The notes under the pieces are model-generated. The model did no database searches. It was given only the letters and a program-made list of their open reading frames with translations, and was not told the origin of the DNA. A stretch of DNA of 21,333 nt from an uncultured Pseudomonadota bacterium. Lineage in GTDB: Bacteria; Pseudomonadota; Gammaproteobacteria; Burkholderiales; Burkholderiaceae. How positions within the stretch are numbered: position 1 is the first letter of the stretch; every line of letters begins with the position of its first letter. Shown piece after piece: positions 14,579 through 21,333 of the stretch. Both the position numbers and the translations under genes were made by a program. The stretch lies in NCBI GenBank assembly GCA_946480245.1, contig CAMLIZ010000074.1, forward strand, positions 1-21,333, given 5' to 3'.

Positions 14579-14609
14579 ATTATCTAGGCAATTTCCGGGG
14601 CGAAGTAAA
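14579..14609 (-). promoter_or_regulatory. promoter of the RRM gene
   Basis: On the minus strand TTTACT (14609-14604), a 17-bp spacer, then TAGATA within TAGATAAT (14586-14579). The predicted start near 14572 gives a leader of about 93 nt, which includes a run of eight U residues (A8 at 14503-14510 on the plus strand) and the hairpin at the start codon. A long leader is typical of cold-inducible genes, but this is inference. The remaining gap up to 14692 shows nothing else clear. Confidence 0.5.
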
Positions 14610-14678
14610 GCCGTTCACGCCAAAGTGTTGTTTTGCCAGCCCTGGGGCAAACCCGCAGGGGTCGTCGCAACCCGCGCT

Positions 14679-14684
14679 TATGAT
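14679..14684 (+). promoter_or_regulatory. possible -10 element before the 313-aa membrane protein
   Basis: TATGAT, five of six matches, ends 8 bp before the GTG at 14693, so the transcript would be almost leaderless. No matching -35 hexamer is seen. Tentative. Confidence 0.25.
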
Positions 14685-14692
14685 CCCCGCCC

Positions 14693-15634
14693 GTGAACCC
14701 GGCCGACGACCGACCCCTGCACGCGCTGAACCGTGTGCTCCAGAGCATTCAAGCGGTGCGTAACGGCCCGGCGCTGTACCTTCTGCTGGCCACCTTCGCG
14801 CTCGGCGGCTTGCTGCTCGCGATGGCGCAGTCGTCGCTCGCCAAGGGCGCGCAGATGTGGGGCGTGCTGCAGGCCGGCCTCGCATTCACGGCCACCTTCT
14901 ACGGCAGCAACGCCACCGGCCTGGCCGTGATGGACGAGGCACGCGGGCGGCCGGTGCGCGGCGTGGGCCAGGCCCTGCGCGATGCGTTGATGAGCGCGCA
15001 CCGCCTGCTGCTCGTGTTGTGCGCCGTCGGCCTGCTCGGTGTGCTGGCGTTCGCGCTGCTGCTCGCACTGCTGTGGCTGTGCAGGTTGCCGATGCTGGGC
15101 GTGTGGCTGTTCGGCCTCGTCGTTCCGTTCGGTGTGGTGTGGGTCGGCGGCGTGCTGCTGGCCGCGGTCGCGGTCGTGGGCCCGCTGGCGGCACCCGCCA
15201 CCTGGCGGGGCATGGGTGTGCGCGACACGCTCGCGTTCCTGCGCCGGCAGATCCGCCGCCGCCTCCTGTTCGCGGCCTTGCTGCACGGCGCGGCGAGCTT
15301 GCTGGCTGCGGCGGTGGGCGCGCTGGCCAGCTTCGTGGTCATTGCCGGCGGCCGCACGGTGGCCCTGCTCGCCGTGCTGGTGCTGCAGGTCGACCTGCCG
15401 CCACAGCAGCTGATGGGCGGGTTGTTCGGCCTCGGGCTGCGTTCGCTCGGCGCGGTGGGCGCGCCGGCTGCGCACAATGCCTACGGCATGGCGGCGCTCG
15501 TCGGCGGCGGCGTCGTGTTCGCGCTCGCGCTGGTGCTGCCCGGCGTGGTCTACCTGCGCGGCTTGTGCGCAGTGTTCCTGGCTCTCGATGAAGCCGACGC
15601 CTTGCGCGACGGCAAACCCCCCTCATGGACCTGA
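14693..15634 (+). CDS. polytopic membrane protein of unknown function
   Basis: I do not recognise this 313-residue protein. It is very hydrophobic, with roughly six or seven membrane segments. The clearest are at about 27-45, 105-128, 138-168, 196-228 and 268-292. Short positively charged loops (for example FLRRQIRRRLLF at about 182-193) separate them. No catalytic motif or signal peptide stands out. The start is read as GTG at 14693, supported by the acidic N-terminus before the first helix; codon use is GC-rich and typical of neighbours. It overlaps the marC-family gene by 10 bases, which argues for co-expression and perhaps a shared envelope role. It could be a transporter-like or permease-like integral protein; I will not go further. 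Confidence 0.8.
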   Translation: MNPADDRPLHALNRVLQSIQAVRNGPALYLLLATFALGGLLLAMAQSSLAKGAQMWGVLQAGLAFTATFYGSNATGLAVMDEARGRPVRGVGQALRDALMSAHRLLLVLCAVGLLGVLAFALLLALLWLCRLPMLGVWLFGLVVPFGVVWVGGVLLAAVAVVGPLAAPATWRGMGVRDTLAFLRRQIRRRLLFAALLHGAASLLAAAVGALASFVVIAGGRTVALLAVLVLQVDLPPQQLMGGLFGLGLRSLGAVGAPAAHNAYGMAALVGGGVVFALALVLPGVVYLRGLCAVFLALDEADALRDGKPPSWT

Positions 15635-16254
15635 TCAAGCCCCTGATCGCACTGCTTGCGATCGTGAACCCGATCGGCGCGCTGCCGTTCTTCCTTCACT
15701 TCACACGGAACTTCAATGCCGAGCAGCGACAGCGCACGATCCGCGTGAGCGCGTTCTCCGCCTTTGTGGTGATCGCAGTGAGCGCCATTGCGGGGCTGAA
15801 GATCATCGAATTCTTCGGCATCTCGATTGCCTCGTTCCAGGTCGGCGGCGGCACCTTGCTGCTGATGTCGTCGCTGCAGATGCTGAACGCCCAACAGGCC
15901 GAAACCCGGCAGGACGACGTGAGCGAGGGCCAGGCCAAGGCGGACGCGGGCGACAGCATCGCGGTGGTTCCGCTGACGATCCCGCTGCTCACCGGGCCGG
16001 CCACCATCTCGACGATGGTGATCTATGCCGAGAAGACGCGCACGCTGTGGGAGCACGCGGTGCTGGTGGCGTACGGGATGGTGATCGGCGGCGCCACCTA
16101 CCTCGCGTTTCAGGCCGCCGGCCGCATCGCCAAGGTGCTCGGGCGCACCGGCATCAACGTGATGACGCGACTGATGGGGCTGATCCTGGCGGCCATGGCG
16201 GTCGAGTTGCTCGCCGACGGCCTGGGCAAGCTGTTTCCCGCGCTGACGCGCTGA
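15625..16254 (+). CDS. MarC family integral membrane protein
   Basis: Member of the MarC/YchE family of six-helix inner-membrane proteins, whose biochemical role is still unclear; they were once linked, wrongly, to multiple antibiotic resistance. The 209-residue product has the family hallmarks: an N-terminal LLAIVNPIGALPFFLHFT segment, FFGISIASFQVGGGTLLLMSSLQML in the third helix, and VVPLTIPLLTGPATISTM after a central charged loop (about 90-108). Length is normal. The ATG at 15625 lies inside the preceding gene's last codons, so translation is likely coupled. It converges with the CPBP gene, with only 4 bp between stops. Confidence 0.93.
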   Translation: MDLIKPLIALLAIVNPIGALPFFLHFTRNFNAEQRQRTIRVSAFSAFVVIAVSAIAGLKIIEFFGISIASFQVGGGTLLLMSSLQMLNAQQAETRQDDVSEGQAKADAGDSIAVVPLTIPLLTGPATISTMVIYAEKTRTLWEHAVLVAYGMVIGGATYLAFQAAGRIAKVLGRTGINVMTRLMGLILAAMAVELLADGLGKLFPALTR

Positions 16255-16258
16255 AGGC

Positions 16259-16930
16259 TTACCAGAACTGCCAGCTGCCGGTGGCGACCACCCAGATGCC
16301 GAGCATGCCGTTGGTGACCGCATGCGCGATCACCGCCACCCACAGCTTGCCGCTGCGCATGTAGAGCCAGGCGTAGGCCAGGCCCGCGATCACCGCGGCC
16401 AGCCAGAGCGTGTGCGCGAGCATGAATACGAAGGTGGACAGCACCACCGCCCGCACGCCGGCCGCCTGCGGCGCCACCGCCTCGAATTGCGGATGCTCGA
16501 TCCAGCGCATCAGGAACGAGCGCCAGAACAGCTCCTCCATCACCGGCACCAGCAGCGCCGCGCCGATCCAGCGCACCACCACCAGCGGCCAGTCGAGTGC
16601 GCCCTGTGGATCGAGCGGGCGAAACGGAGCACTTTCATGCCCGATACGCAGCGCGGGCAGATCGAGCTGCACCCAGAGCGCGAACACCACGAGACCCGTG
16701 GCCACCGCCAACGCCACCTCGCGCGCGTCGGGCAGGTTCTGGCGTGCCAGTTCGCCGTACTCACGCCACCACGAGGCGAGCAGGCCGCCCACGGCGAGCA
16801 CGCTGACGCCATAGAGCCATCGGCCGTCGAAGCCGGCGCCTTGTGCCGCGCCGCGCAGCGCGAGCAGCAGCATGAAGGTGGCGAAGGGGGCGATGCGCAG
16901 CAGCGCATTGCGGCGAAGCGTCGGGGTCAT
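16259..16930 (-). CDS. CPBP family intramembrane glutamic protease homologue
   Basis: Polytopic inner-membrane protein of the CPBP (CAAX protease and bacteriocin-processing) family. The 223-residue product carries the first motif EExxxR as EELFWR (E132, E133, R137) and the later histidine motifs FMLAH and VIAHAVTN, so the catalytic residues of the family are present. The N-terminal LLRIAPFATFMLLLALRG stretch and the motif PVMEELFWRSFLMRW recall the CAAX-protease-related proteins linked to exosortase systems, but no exosortase is in view. I chose the ATG at 16930; an in-frame TTG at 16948 is possible, and neither has a clear Shine-Dalgarno. It lies 63 bp downstream of the LplT-PlsC gene on the same strand. 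Substrate unknown. Confidence 0.88.
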   Translation of the reverse strand: MTPTLRRNALLRIAPFATFMLLLALRGAAQGAGFDGRWLYGVSVLAVGGLLASWWREYGELARQNLPDAREVALAVATGLVVFALWVQLDLPALRIGHESAPFRPLDPQGALDWPLVVVRWIGAALLVPVMEELFWRSFLMRWIEHPQFEAVAPQAAGVRAVVLSTFVFMLAHTLWLAAVIAGLAYAWLYMRSGKLWVAVIAHAVTNGMLGIWVVATGSWQFW

Positions 16931-16993
16931 CGAGGAGCGAAATGCCAACAGCGCGGGGCAGTATCGCCGCCGCAGCTGCGTGCCCGGCCCCCC

Positions 16994-18919
16994 TCAGCCG
17001 GGGGTGCATAGCAGCTGCTGTACCCGCTCGCGCATCGCCTGCGGCGACACCTGCTGCGCCGGCACTGGCGCGCCTGCCGCCAGTCCCACGTGGCTGAACC
17101 AGCCGCGACGGAACGGGCGCCTCATCGCCTGGCCTTGCTCGATGCGCGAGAAGAACGAGCCCCACAGGTTCTGCAGCGCCAGCGGCACCACCGGCACCGG
17201 GCGCCGCTCGATGATCTTCATCATGCCGCCCTTGAACTCGGCCAGCTGCCCGTCGCGCGTGATCGCGCCTTCGGGGAAGATGCACAGCAGGTCGCCTTCG
17301 GCCAGCACGCGGTCGGCTGCGTCGAAGGCCGCGGCATACGCCGCCGGATCCTCCTTTTGCGGCGCGATCGGGATCGCCTTCGCCAGCTTGAACAGCCAGC
17401 CGAGCACCGGCACCTTGAAGATGCGATGGTCCATCACGAATCGGATCGGGCGTGGGCTGGCCGCCATCAGCAGCACCGCGTCGACGAAGCTCACGTGGTT
17501 GCACACCAGCAGCGCGGCGCCTTCGGTGGGGATGTGCTCGTCGCCGCGCACGCGGAAGCGGTACACCAGCCGCGACGCGAGGAACGCGATGAAGCGCAGC
17601 AGGTACTCCGGCACCAGCAGGAAGATGTAGCCCGCCACTAGTGCATTGGCGATGCCGGTGGCCAGGAACACCTGCGGCACCGTGGCGCCGGCCTTCAGCA
17701 AGGCGCCGGCGAGTACCGCGCTGGCGATCATGAACAGCGCGTTGAGGATGTTGTTGGCCGCGATGATGCGGGCGCGGTGGCTCGGCTGCGCGCGCATCTG
17801 GATCAGTGCGTACATCGGCACGCTGTAGATGCCCGCAGACAGCGACAGCAGGAACAGGTCGGCCATCACCCGCCAGTGCGCGCTGCGCGCCACGAACGCG
17901 CCGATGCCTTGCTCTGCCAGCGGCGGCAGCCCGCGCGACGCGAAGTACAGGTCGATCGCGAACACGGTCATGCCGATCGCGCCCAGCGGCACCAGGCCGA
18001 TCTCGACGTGGCGCTTGCTCAACACCTCGCACAGCAGCGACCCGATGCCGATGCCCACCGAGAACACCACGAGCAGCAGCGAGGCCACCTGCTCGTCGCC
18101 GTGCAGCACCTCCTTCGCGAACGACGGAAACTGCGCCAGGAACACGGCGCCGAAGAACCACATCCAGGAGATGCCGAGCAGCGAGCGGAACACCACGACG
18201 TTGCCATGCGCGAGCTTCAGGTTGCGCCAGGTCTCGGTGAACGGATTCCAGTTGATGCGCAGCCGCGCATCGGTGGGCGGCGACACCGGCACCCACTGCG
18301 CCGTGAGCCGCCCGAGCAGCGCCAGCCCGAGGCAGCCGATGCCCACGATGTGCGGGCCGATCTGCGGAATGCCGATCAGCAGGCCGCCGGCCACGTCGCC
18401 GAGCAGGATGGCCACGAACGTGCCCATCTCGATCATGCCGTTGCCACCCGTGAGCTCGCGCTCGTTCAGGTGCTGCGGCAGGTAGGCGTACTTCACCGGG
18501 CCGAACAGCGTGGAGTGCAGCCCGAGCAGGAAGATGCACGAGAGCATCGCGGCCACGTTGGAGGTGAACATGCCGAACACCGCGATCAGCATGATGCCGA
18601 TCTCCAGCCACTTCACCATGCGCGTCAACCGCGCCTTGTCGTACTTGTCGGCCAGCTGGCCGCTGGTGGCGGAGAACAGCAGGAACGGCAGGATGAACAC
18701 CGCGCCGATCGCCAGGCCTGCCAACGACGCGGGCAGCCAGTCGGTCTGCAGCTTGTAGGTCACCAGCACCGTGAAGGCGAACTTGAACAGGTTGTCGTTG
18801 GCGGCGCCGAGGAACTGGGTCCAGAAGAACGGCGCGAAGCGGCGCTGCTTCAGCAACCCGAACTGGTTGGGGTGCTCGGCGGGTGCCGGTTCGTGCGTGG
18901 CCTGCAGCATGGACGACAT
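16994..18919 (-). CDS. LplT-like MFS transporter fused to a PlsC-type acyltransferase
   Basis: Predicted lysophospholipid flippase and acyltransferase in one chain, 641 residues. The N-terminal part (about 20-430) is a twelve-helix major facilitator domain of LplT type. It begins LLKQRRFAPFFWTQFLGAANDNLFKFA and has the FGPVKYAYLPQ motif after the fourth helix. The C-terminal part (about 445-625) is a lysophospholipid acyltransferase with NHVSFVD (H475 and D480, the HX4D catalytic motif) and FPEGAITRDG (E550). The acyl-ACP synthetase domain seen in some larger LplT-PlsC-Aas fusions is absent. The likely job is uptake and re-acylation of lysophospholipid at the inner membrane. The ATG at 18919 has a strong ribosome-binding site (GGAGGA, 8 nt upstream). 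It follows the DUF2145 gene by 35 bp. Confidence 0.93.
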   Translation of the reverse strand: MSSMLQATHEPAPAEHPNQFGLLKQRRFAPFFWTQFLGAANDNLFKFAFTVLVTYKLQTDWLPASLAGLAIGAVFILPFLLFSATSGQLADKYDKARLTRMVKWLEIGIMLIAVFGMFTSNVAAMLSCIFLLGLHSTLFGPVKYAYLPQHLNERELTGGNGMIEMGTFVAILLGDVAGGLLIGIPQIGPHIVGIGCLGLALLGRLTAQWVPVSPPTDARLRINWNPFTETWRNLKLAHGNVVVFRSLLGISWMWFFGAVFLAQFPSFAKEVLHGDEQVASLLLVVFSVGIGIGSLLCEVLSKRHVEIGLVPLGAIGMTVFAIDLYFASRGLPPLAEQGIGAFVARSAHWRVMADLFLLSLSAGIYSVPMYALIQMRAQPSHRARIIAANNILNALFMIASAVLAGALLKAGATVPQVFLATGIANALVAGYIFLLVPEYLLRFIAFLASRLVYRFRVRGDEHIPTEGAALLVCNHVSFVDAVLLMAASPRPIRFVMDHRIFKVPVLGWLFKLAKAIPIAPQKEDPAAYAAAFDAADRVLAEGDLLCIFPEGAITRDGQLAEFKGGMMKIIERRPVPVVPLALQNLWGSFFSRIEQGQAMRRPFRRGWFSHVGLAAGAPVPAQQVSPQAMRERVQQLLCTPG

Positions 18920-18954
18920 GGGCTCTCTCCTCCGTTTCTCTTTGGCAGCGCGCT

Positions 18955-19593
18955 TTATCGCACGACCCGCACGTCGCCGCCCAGGCCGGTATCGTGGACA
19001 AACGCAAACACCGAGTCGACCGTCACGGTGTCGATCCGTCCGCTGAAGCGACGCGCGTTCGGGTGGTCGTCAAATGTGATGTTGGCCGCGCTCAGCTCTG
19101 CGCCCAGGCGATGCAGTGCCGACAGGTGCAAGGTGGTCGGCTGGTAGCCGTGCAGCCGCAGCCAGGCCTGCGCGCGCACACGCAGCGGCAGCAACGCCTG
19201 CTGCACCTCGGGCGCCGGCACCACCACGCCGGCCTCATAGCGCCACGGCTGGTCCATGAAGAAGTCGGCCAGGCCCTGGCGGTACAGCGCCGCGTGGTCG
19301 GTGCCGCAGTGGTTGAGCTTGTGCACGATGCGCCAGGCGTGGGTGGCGTCGTCGCGGTAGGCGTAGCCGAAGTGCGAGTAGCGCAGACCGTAGGCTGACA
19401 GGTCCTGGCCGGCGCGCGCGATCAGCACCACCTGCGCGCCGCTCGCGTCCAGTGCCTGCCGGGTGTGCTCGGCGGTCTCGAGCGCTTGCACGATCTCGAG
19501 CGGTGTCGGCTTGTGCGGCTCGCAGCGCTGCCCCGCGTGCGCGTTGAACGCCACCACGAAGGACGCGACGGCGGCAAGGTGCGCGCGGTTCAT
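18955..19593 (-). CDS. DUF2145 family secreted protein
   Basis: A 212-residue protein with a clear signal peptide (MNRAHLAAVASFVVAFNAHA, probable cleavage after residue 20), so it acts in the periplasm or beyond. The mature part has the features I associate with DUF2145: LIARAGQDLSAYGLRYSHFGYAYRD, then WRIVHKLNHCG, then ADFFMDQPWRYEAGVVVP. Function is not established. The SHFG motif followed by a conserved cysteine is reminiscent of permuted papain-fold (NlpC/P60-like) proteins, but this is only a resemblance. The ATG at 19593 overlaps the upstream stop by ATGA, so translation is coupled to the 103-aa gene. It sits in the middle of the minus-strand envelope cluster. Confidence 0.85.
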   Translation of the reverse strand: MNRAHLAAVASFVVAFNAHAGQRCEPHKPTPLEIVQALETAEHTRQALDASGAQVVLIARAGQDLSAYGLRYSHFGYAYRDDATHAWRIVHKLNHCGTDHAALYRQGLADFFMDQPWRYEAGVVVPAPEVQQALLPLRVRAQAWLRLHGYQPTTLHLSALHRLGAELSAANITFDDHPNARRFSGRIDTVTVDSVFAFVHDTGLGGDVRVVR

Positions 19594-19901
19594 TGCGTGA
19601 TCGGCTCGTTGTAGATCAGCGAGGCGCCGATCTGGTTGGGCACCAAGGCGATCGCCTCTCCGGCGGCCGACAGTAGCCAGCCGCTGGCGAGCACGGTGCA
19701 ACTCACCGCGGCCCCGGCCGCCAGCGACATTCCGCCGGCCACGTTGCCGGCAAAGCGCAGCACGAAGCGCGCCCCGTCCGATGCGCGCTCCAGCACCCAC
19801 ACGGTGCCTTCGACCGCCACCTGCACCGACACGACCGTCAGCGCCACCGTGCCGGACAGCAGCGCCAGTGCGCCGGCGATCGAACGAAGGGGATGCGTCA
19901 T
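19590..19901 (-). CDS. small membrane-associated hypothetical protein
   Basis: I do not recognise this 103-residue protein. It has an N-terminal hydrophobic segment (about 7-32) that could be a signal anchor, a short charged stretch (VLERASDGARFVLRF, about 36-50), then a second Ala/Gly-rich hydrophobic segment (about 52-85) and a polar tail ending NEPITQ. The ATG at 19901 has a good ribosome-binding site (AAGGAG, 7 nt upstream). It overlaps both neighbours by 4 bases (ATGA at 19898-19901 and at 19590-19593), which strongly supports it as a real gene co-translated with the YiaA/B-like and DUF2145 genes. Confidence 0.82.
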   Translation of the reverse strand: MTHPLRSIAGALALLSGTVALTVVSVQVAVEGTVWVLERASDGARFVLRFAGNVAGGMSLAAGAAVSCTVLASGWLLSAAGEAIALVPNQIGASLIYNEPITQ

Positions 19902-20320
19902 TGGGCGCTCCTTGCTTGCAGCAGATCGGCCTCGTACGCATCGCGCAGCGTCTTGGCCAAGGTGAACACCGACGAGATCAGGAACAGCCACGCGACCAGG
20001 AGGTAGGCCTTCCACACCGGCTGGATCGCCATGCGCCACAGGCCCCAGCCGGTGAGCGCCATCGCCAGGCCGAAGCCGCCCCACACCACCAGCCCCCAAA
20101 GCGGCGTGTCGGAGCGCCGCAGCTTGTTGTCGCGCACGTACTTGGCGAGCGCGAACGCCGTGCACAGGCAGAACACATAGCCCATGACCATGAAGGCGCG
20201 GGCGATGTCGTCGCCCGGCAGCCACGCGAGGCCGATCGCGCACAAGCTGCCGGCGACCAGGAAGGAGACCCATACCTGCACGCGCCATGCCCGGGTGTCG
20301 CGGCGAATGGTGGTGTGCAT
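19898..20320 (-). CDS. YiaA/YiaB family inner-membrane protein
   Basis: A 140-residue protein with four predicted membrane helices arranged as two copies of a two-helix unit. Each unit ends in a similar motif: FCLCTAFALAKYVRDNK (about 53-69) and FLISSVFTLAKTLRDAY (about 114-130). This matches the YiaA/B two-helix domain, whose function is unknown. The ATG at 20320 has GAGAGG about 5 nt upstream; the in-frame ATG at 20344 has no ribosome-binding site. It is the first gene of the minus-strand cluster and overlaps the next gene by ATGA. I found no convincing promoter ahead of it. Confidence 0.85.
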   Translation of the reverse strand: MHTTIRRDTRAWRVQVWVSFLVAGSLCAIGLAWLPGDDIARAFMVMGYVFCLCTAFALAKYVRDNKLRRSDTPLWGLVVWGGFGLAMALTGWGLWRMAIQPVWKAYLLVAWLFLISSVFTLAKTLRDAYEADLLQARSAQ

Positions 20321-20332
20321 GAACCCTCTCGG

Positions 20333-20647
20333 GTGGTTGAACATGGCGCGCATGGTGGAAAGGCCAGCGCCGGCGCGCAAGCGCGCGCCTACGCCGGCGG
20401 CTTCGACCGCGAAGGCGAGCTGCTGATGCTGGTGCACGGCCAGATCGGCCGCAGCCTGGCGATGCAGTTCAACGAGCGGCTGGCGCGGGTGGCGCAGGAT
20501 TTTGCGCAGCAGCACCTGGCCGACCAGAAGCTGCCGCCAGAGCAGCGCCGGCCCTACACGCTGGTGCTGGGCATGCGCTCATGGCTGTTCGCCGCGTTCC
20601 GCGACCTCAAGCGCGACGAGAGCAGCCCGCTGCCGGCCTCGCGCTGA
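20333..20647 (+). CDS. short coding stretch, possible 3' remnant of a larger gene
   Basis: From about 20380 to the stop at 20645-20647 the plus strand reads as genuine GC-rich coding sequence. It gives AYAGGFDREGELLMLVHGQ and continues in amphipathic, helix-rich sequence with LVLGMRSWLFAAFRDLKRD near the end. I do not recognise the family. A proper start is missing: the frame has a GTG at 20333 (104 residues) and an ATG at 20426 (73 residues), neither with a ribosome-binding site, and further upstream the region belongs to the YiaA/B-like gene on the other strand. It may be a C-terminal fragment left by a rearrangement, or a real small protein. It converges with the CoA-transferase, 6 bp between stops. 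Confidence 0.45.
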   Translation: MVEHGAHGGKASAGAQARAYAGGFDREGELLMLVHGQIGRSLAMQFNERLARVAQDFAQQHLADQKLPPEQRRPYTLVLGMRSWLFAAFRDLKRDESSPLPASR

Positions 20648-20653
20648 ACGGCG

Positions 20654-21333
20654 CTACAGCTCTTGCTGATGCTCGCCGAGCGTGGGGGCGCGCAGGCGGA
20701 TCGCGCCCGGCGTGCGCTCCAGCCGTGGCACCACGCCGGGCACGGCCAGCGTGAGCCCGTCGGCGCTGGTGGTCTGCTGGATCATGCCGCGCGCCCTGTA
20801 GTGAGGATCGTCGGCGATGTCCTTCACCGTGTAGATGCGGCCCACCGGCACGCTGGCCGCCTGTAGTGCCGCCACCACCTCGGTCACCGGGCGCTGGACG
20901 GTCCAGGCGGTGATGGCGGCGTCGATCTCGTCGACGCGCGGAACGCGGCACGCATTGGTGGCCAGACCGGGGTCGTCGGCCAGGTCGGCGCGGCCGATGG
21001 CCTGCATGAGACGCTTGAAGATCGAGTCGCCGTTGCCGCCGATCACCACCTGCCCGTCGGCACAGCGGTAGGCATTGGACGGTGCGATGCCCGGCAGCGC
21101 GGAGCCCGCCGGCTGGCGCACCACGCCGAAGGCGCTGTACTCCGGCAGCAGGCTCTCCATGCAGTTGAACACCGCCTCGTACAACGCCACGTCCACCACC
21201 TGGCCCCGGCCCTTGGGCGCCTCGACGCTCACGCTTCTTGCGCGCGCCTGCAGTGCCATCAGCACGCCGATCACGCCGTGCAGCGCGGCCAGCGTGTCGC
21301 CGATGCTCACGCCGCAGCGCACCGGAATGCGCC
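20654..21333 (-). CDS. CaiB/BaiF family (family III) CoA-transferase, C-terminal part
   Basis: Acyl-CoA:carboxylate CoA-transferase of family III, cytoplasmic; substrate not determinable. The visible 226 or so residues are the C-terminal half to two-thirds of a protein of about 400. They show the VSIGDTLAALHGVIGVLMALQ helix, KGRGQVVDVALYEAVFNCMESLLPEY, YRCADGQVVIGGNGDSIFKRLM and YTVKDIADDPHYRARGM, all typical of this family, and end QQEL. The catalytic aspartate region lies outside the window, beyond the right edge (the 5' end of the gene). The in-frame GTG at 21322 is internal and not the start, because the conserved sequence continues to the edge. Confidence 0.93.
   Translation of the reverse strand, partial: RIPVRCGVSIGDTLAALHGVIGVLMALQARARSVSVEAPKGRGQVVDVALYEAVFNCMESLLPEYSAFGVVRQPAGSALPGIAPSNAYRCADGQVVIGGNGDSIFKRLMQAIGRADLADDPGLATNACRVPRVDEIDAAITAWTVQRPVTEVVAALQAASVPVGRIYTVKDIADDPHYRARGMIQQTTSADGLTLAVPGVVPRLERTPGAIRLRAPTLGEHQQEL

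Noticed and set aside
14890..15480. Several long frames on both strands within the 313-aa membrane protein gene
   Set aside because: They are Arg/Ala/Pro-rich shadows; the chosen frame has coherent membrane helices, and its stop overlaps the marC-family start.
16761..19007. 748-residue minus-strand frame across the LplT-PlsC gene
   Set aside because: An out-of-phase shadow; the overlapping in-phase gene has complete MFS and PlsC motifs.

Overview
This 21.3-kb window is a chromosomal core segment of a high-GC betaproteobacterium. Residue-level resemblance of GyrB, DnaA, YidC, MnmE and KdsD points to Burkholderiales, near Comamonadaceae or the Rubrivivax/Leptothrix group; this is recognition by eye, not a search. 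It spans the replication-origin neighbourhood: gyrB (cut by the left edge), dnaN and dnaA run leftward, and rpmH-rnpA-yidD-yidC-mnmE run rightward from a short divergent promoter region at about 3971-4115. That region holds a perfect DnaA box inside the dnaA promoter. Two more boxes lie within rnpA, and one-mismatch boxes lie at the dnaA start and between dnaA and dnaN.

Layout: 1-3970 replication genes, minus strand. 4116-8268 ribosomal protein L34, RNase P protein, membrane insertion (YidD/YidC) and tRNA modification (MnmE), plus strand, with 4-nt stop/start overlaps. 8444-8911 a stand-alone cyclic-nucleotide-binding protein, convergent with a KefB-type K+/H+ antiporter (8912-10909, minus). 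10965-13171 kdsD-kdsC-lptC (Kdo synthesis and LPS export), then an SDR oxidoreductase ending in a strong terminator that also serves a convergent glycine-rich RRM protein (14038-14478, minus). 14693-16254 an unrecognised polytopic membrane protein overlapping a MarC-family gene. 16259-20320 a minus-strand run: YiaA/B-like protein, a 103-aa protein, a DUF2145 secreted protein, an LplT-PlsC fusion and a CPBP membrane protease homologue, probably one envelope-related operon. 20333-20647 a short coding stretch that looks like a gene remnant. 20654 to the right edge: the C-terminal part of a family III CoA-transferase.

I see no tRNA, rRNA, CRISPR, insertion sequence, phage gene or attachment site, and no gene-free stretch longer than about 300 bases. 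Most of the window is ordinary housekeeping. The parts most worth a second look are the DnaA boxes embedded in the RnpA linker, the hairpin over the ribosome-binding site of the RRM gene, the orphan cyclic-nucleotide-binding protein beside KefB, the 16.3-20.3 kb envelope cluster, and the remnant at 20.3-20.6 kb. I found nothing that I can honestly call a new system.
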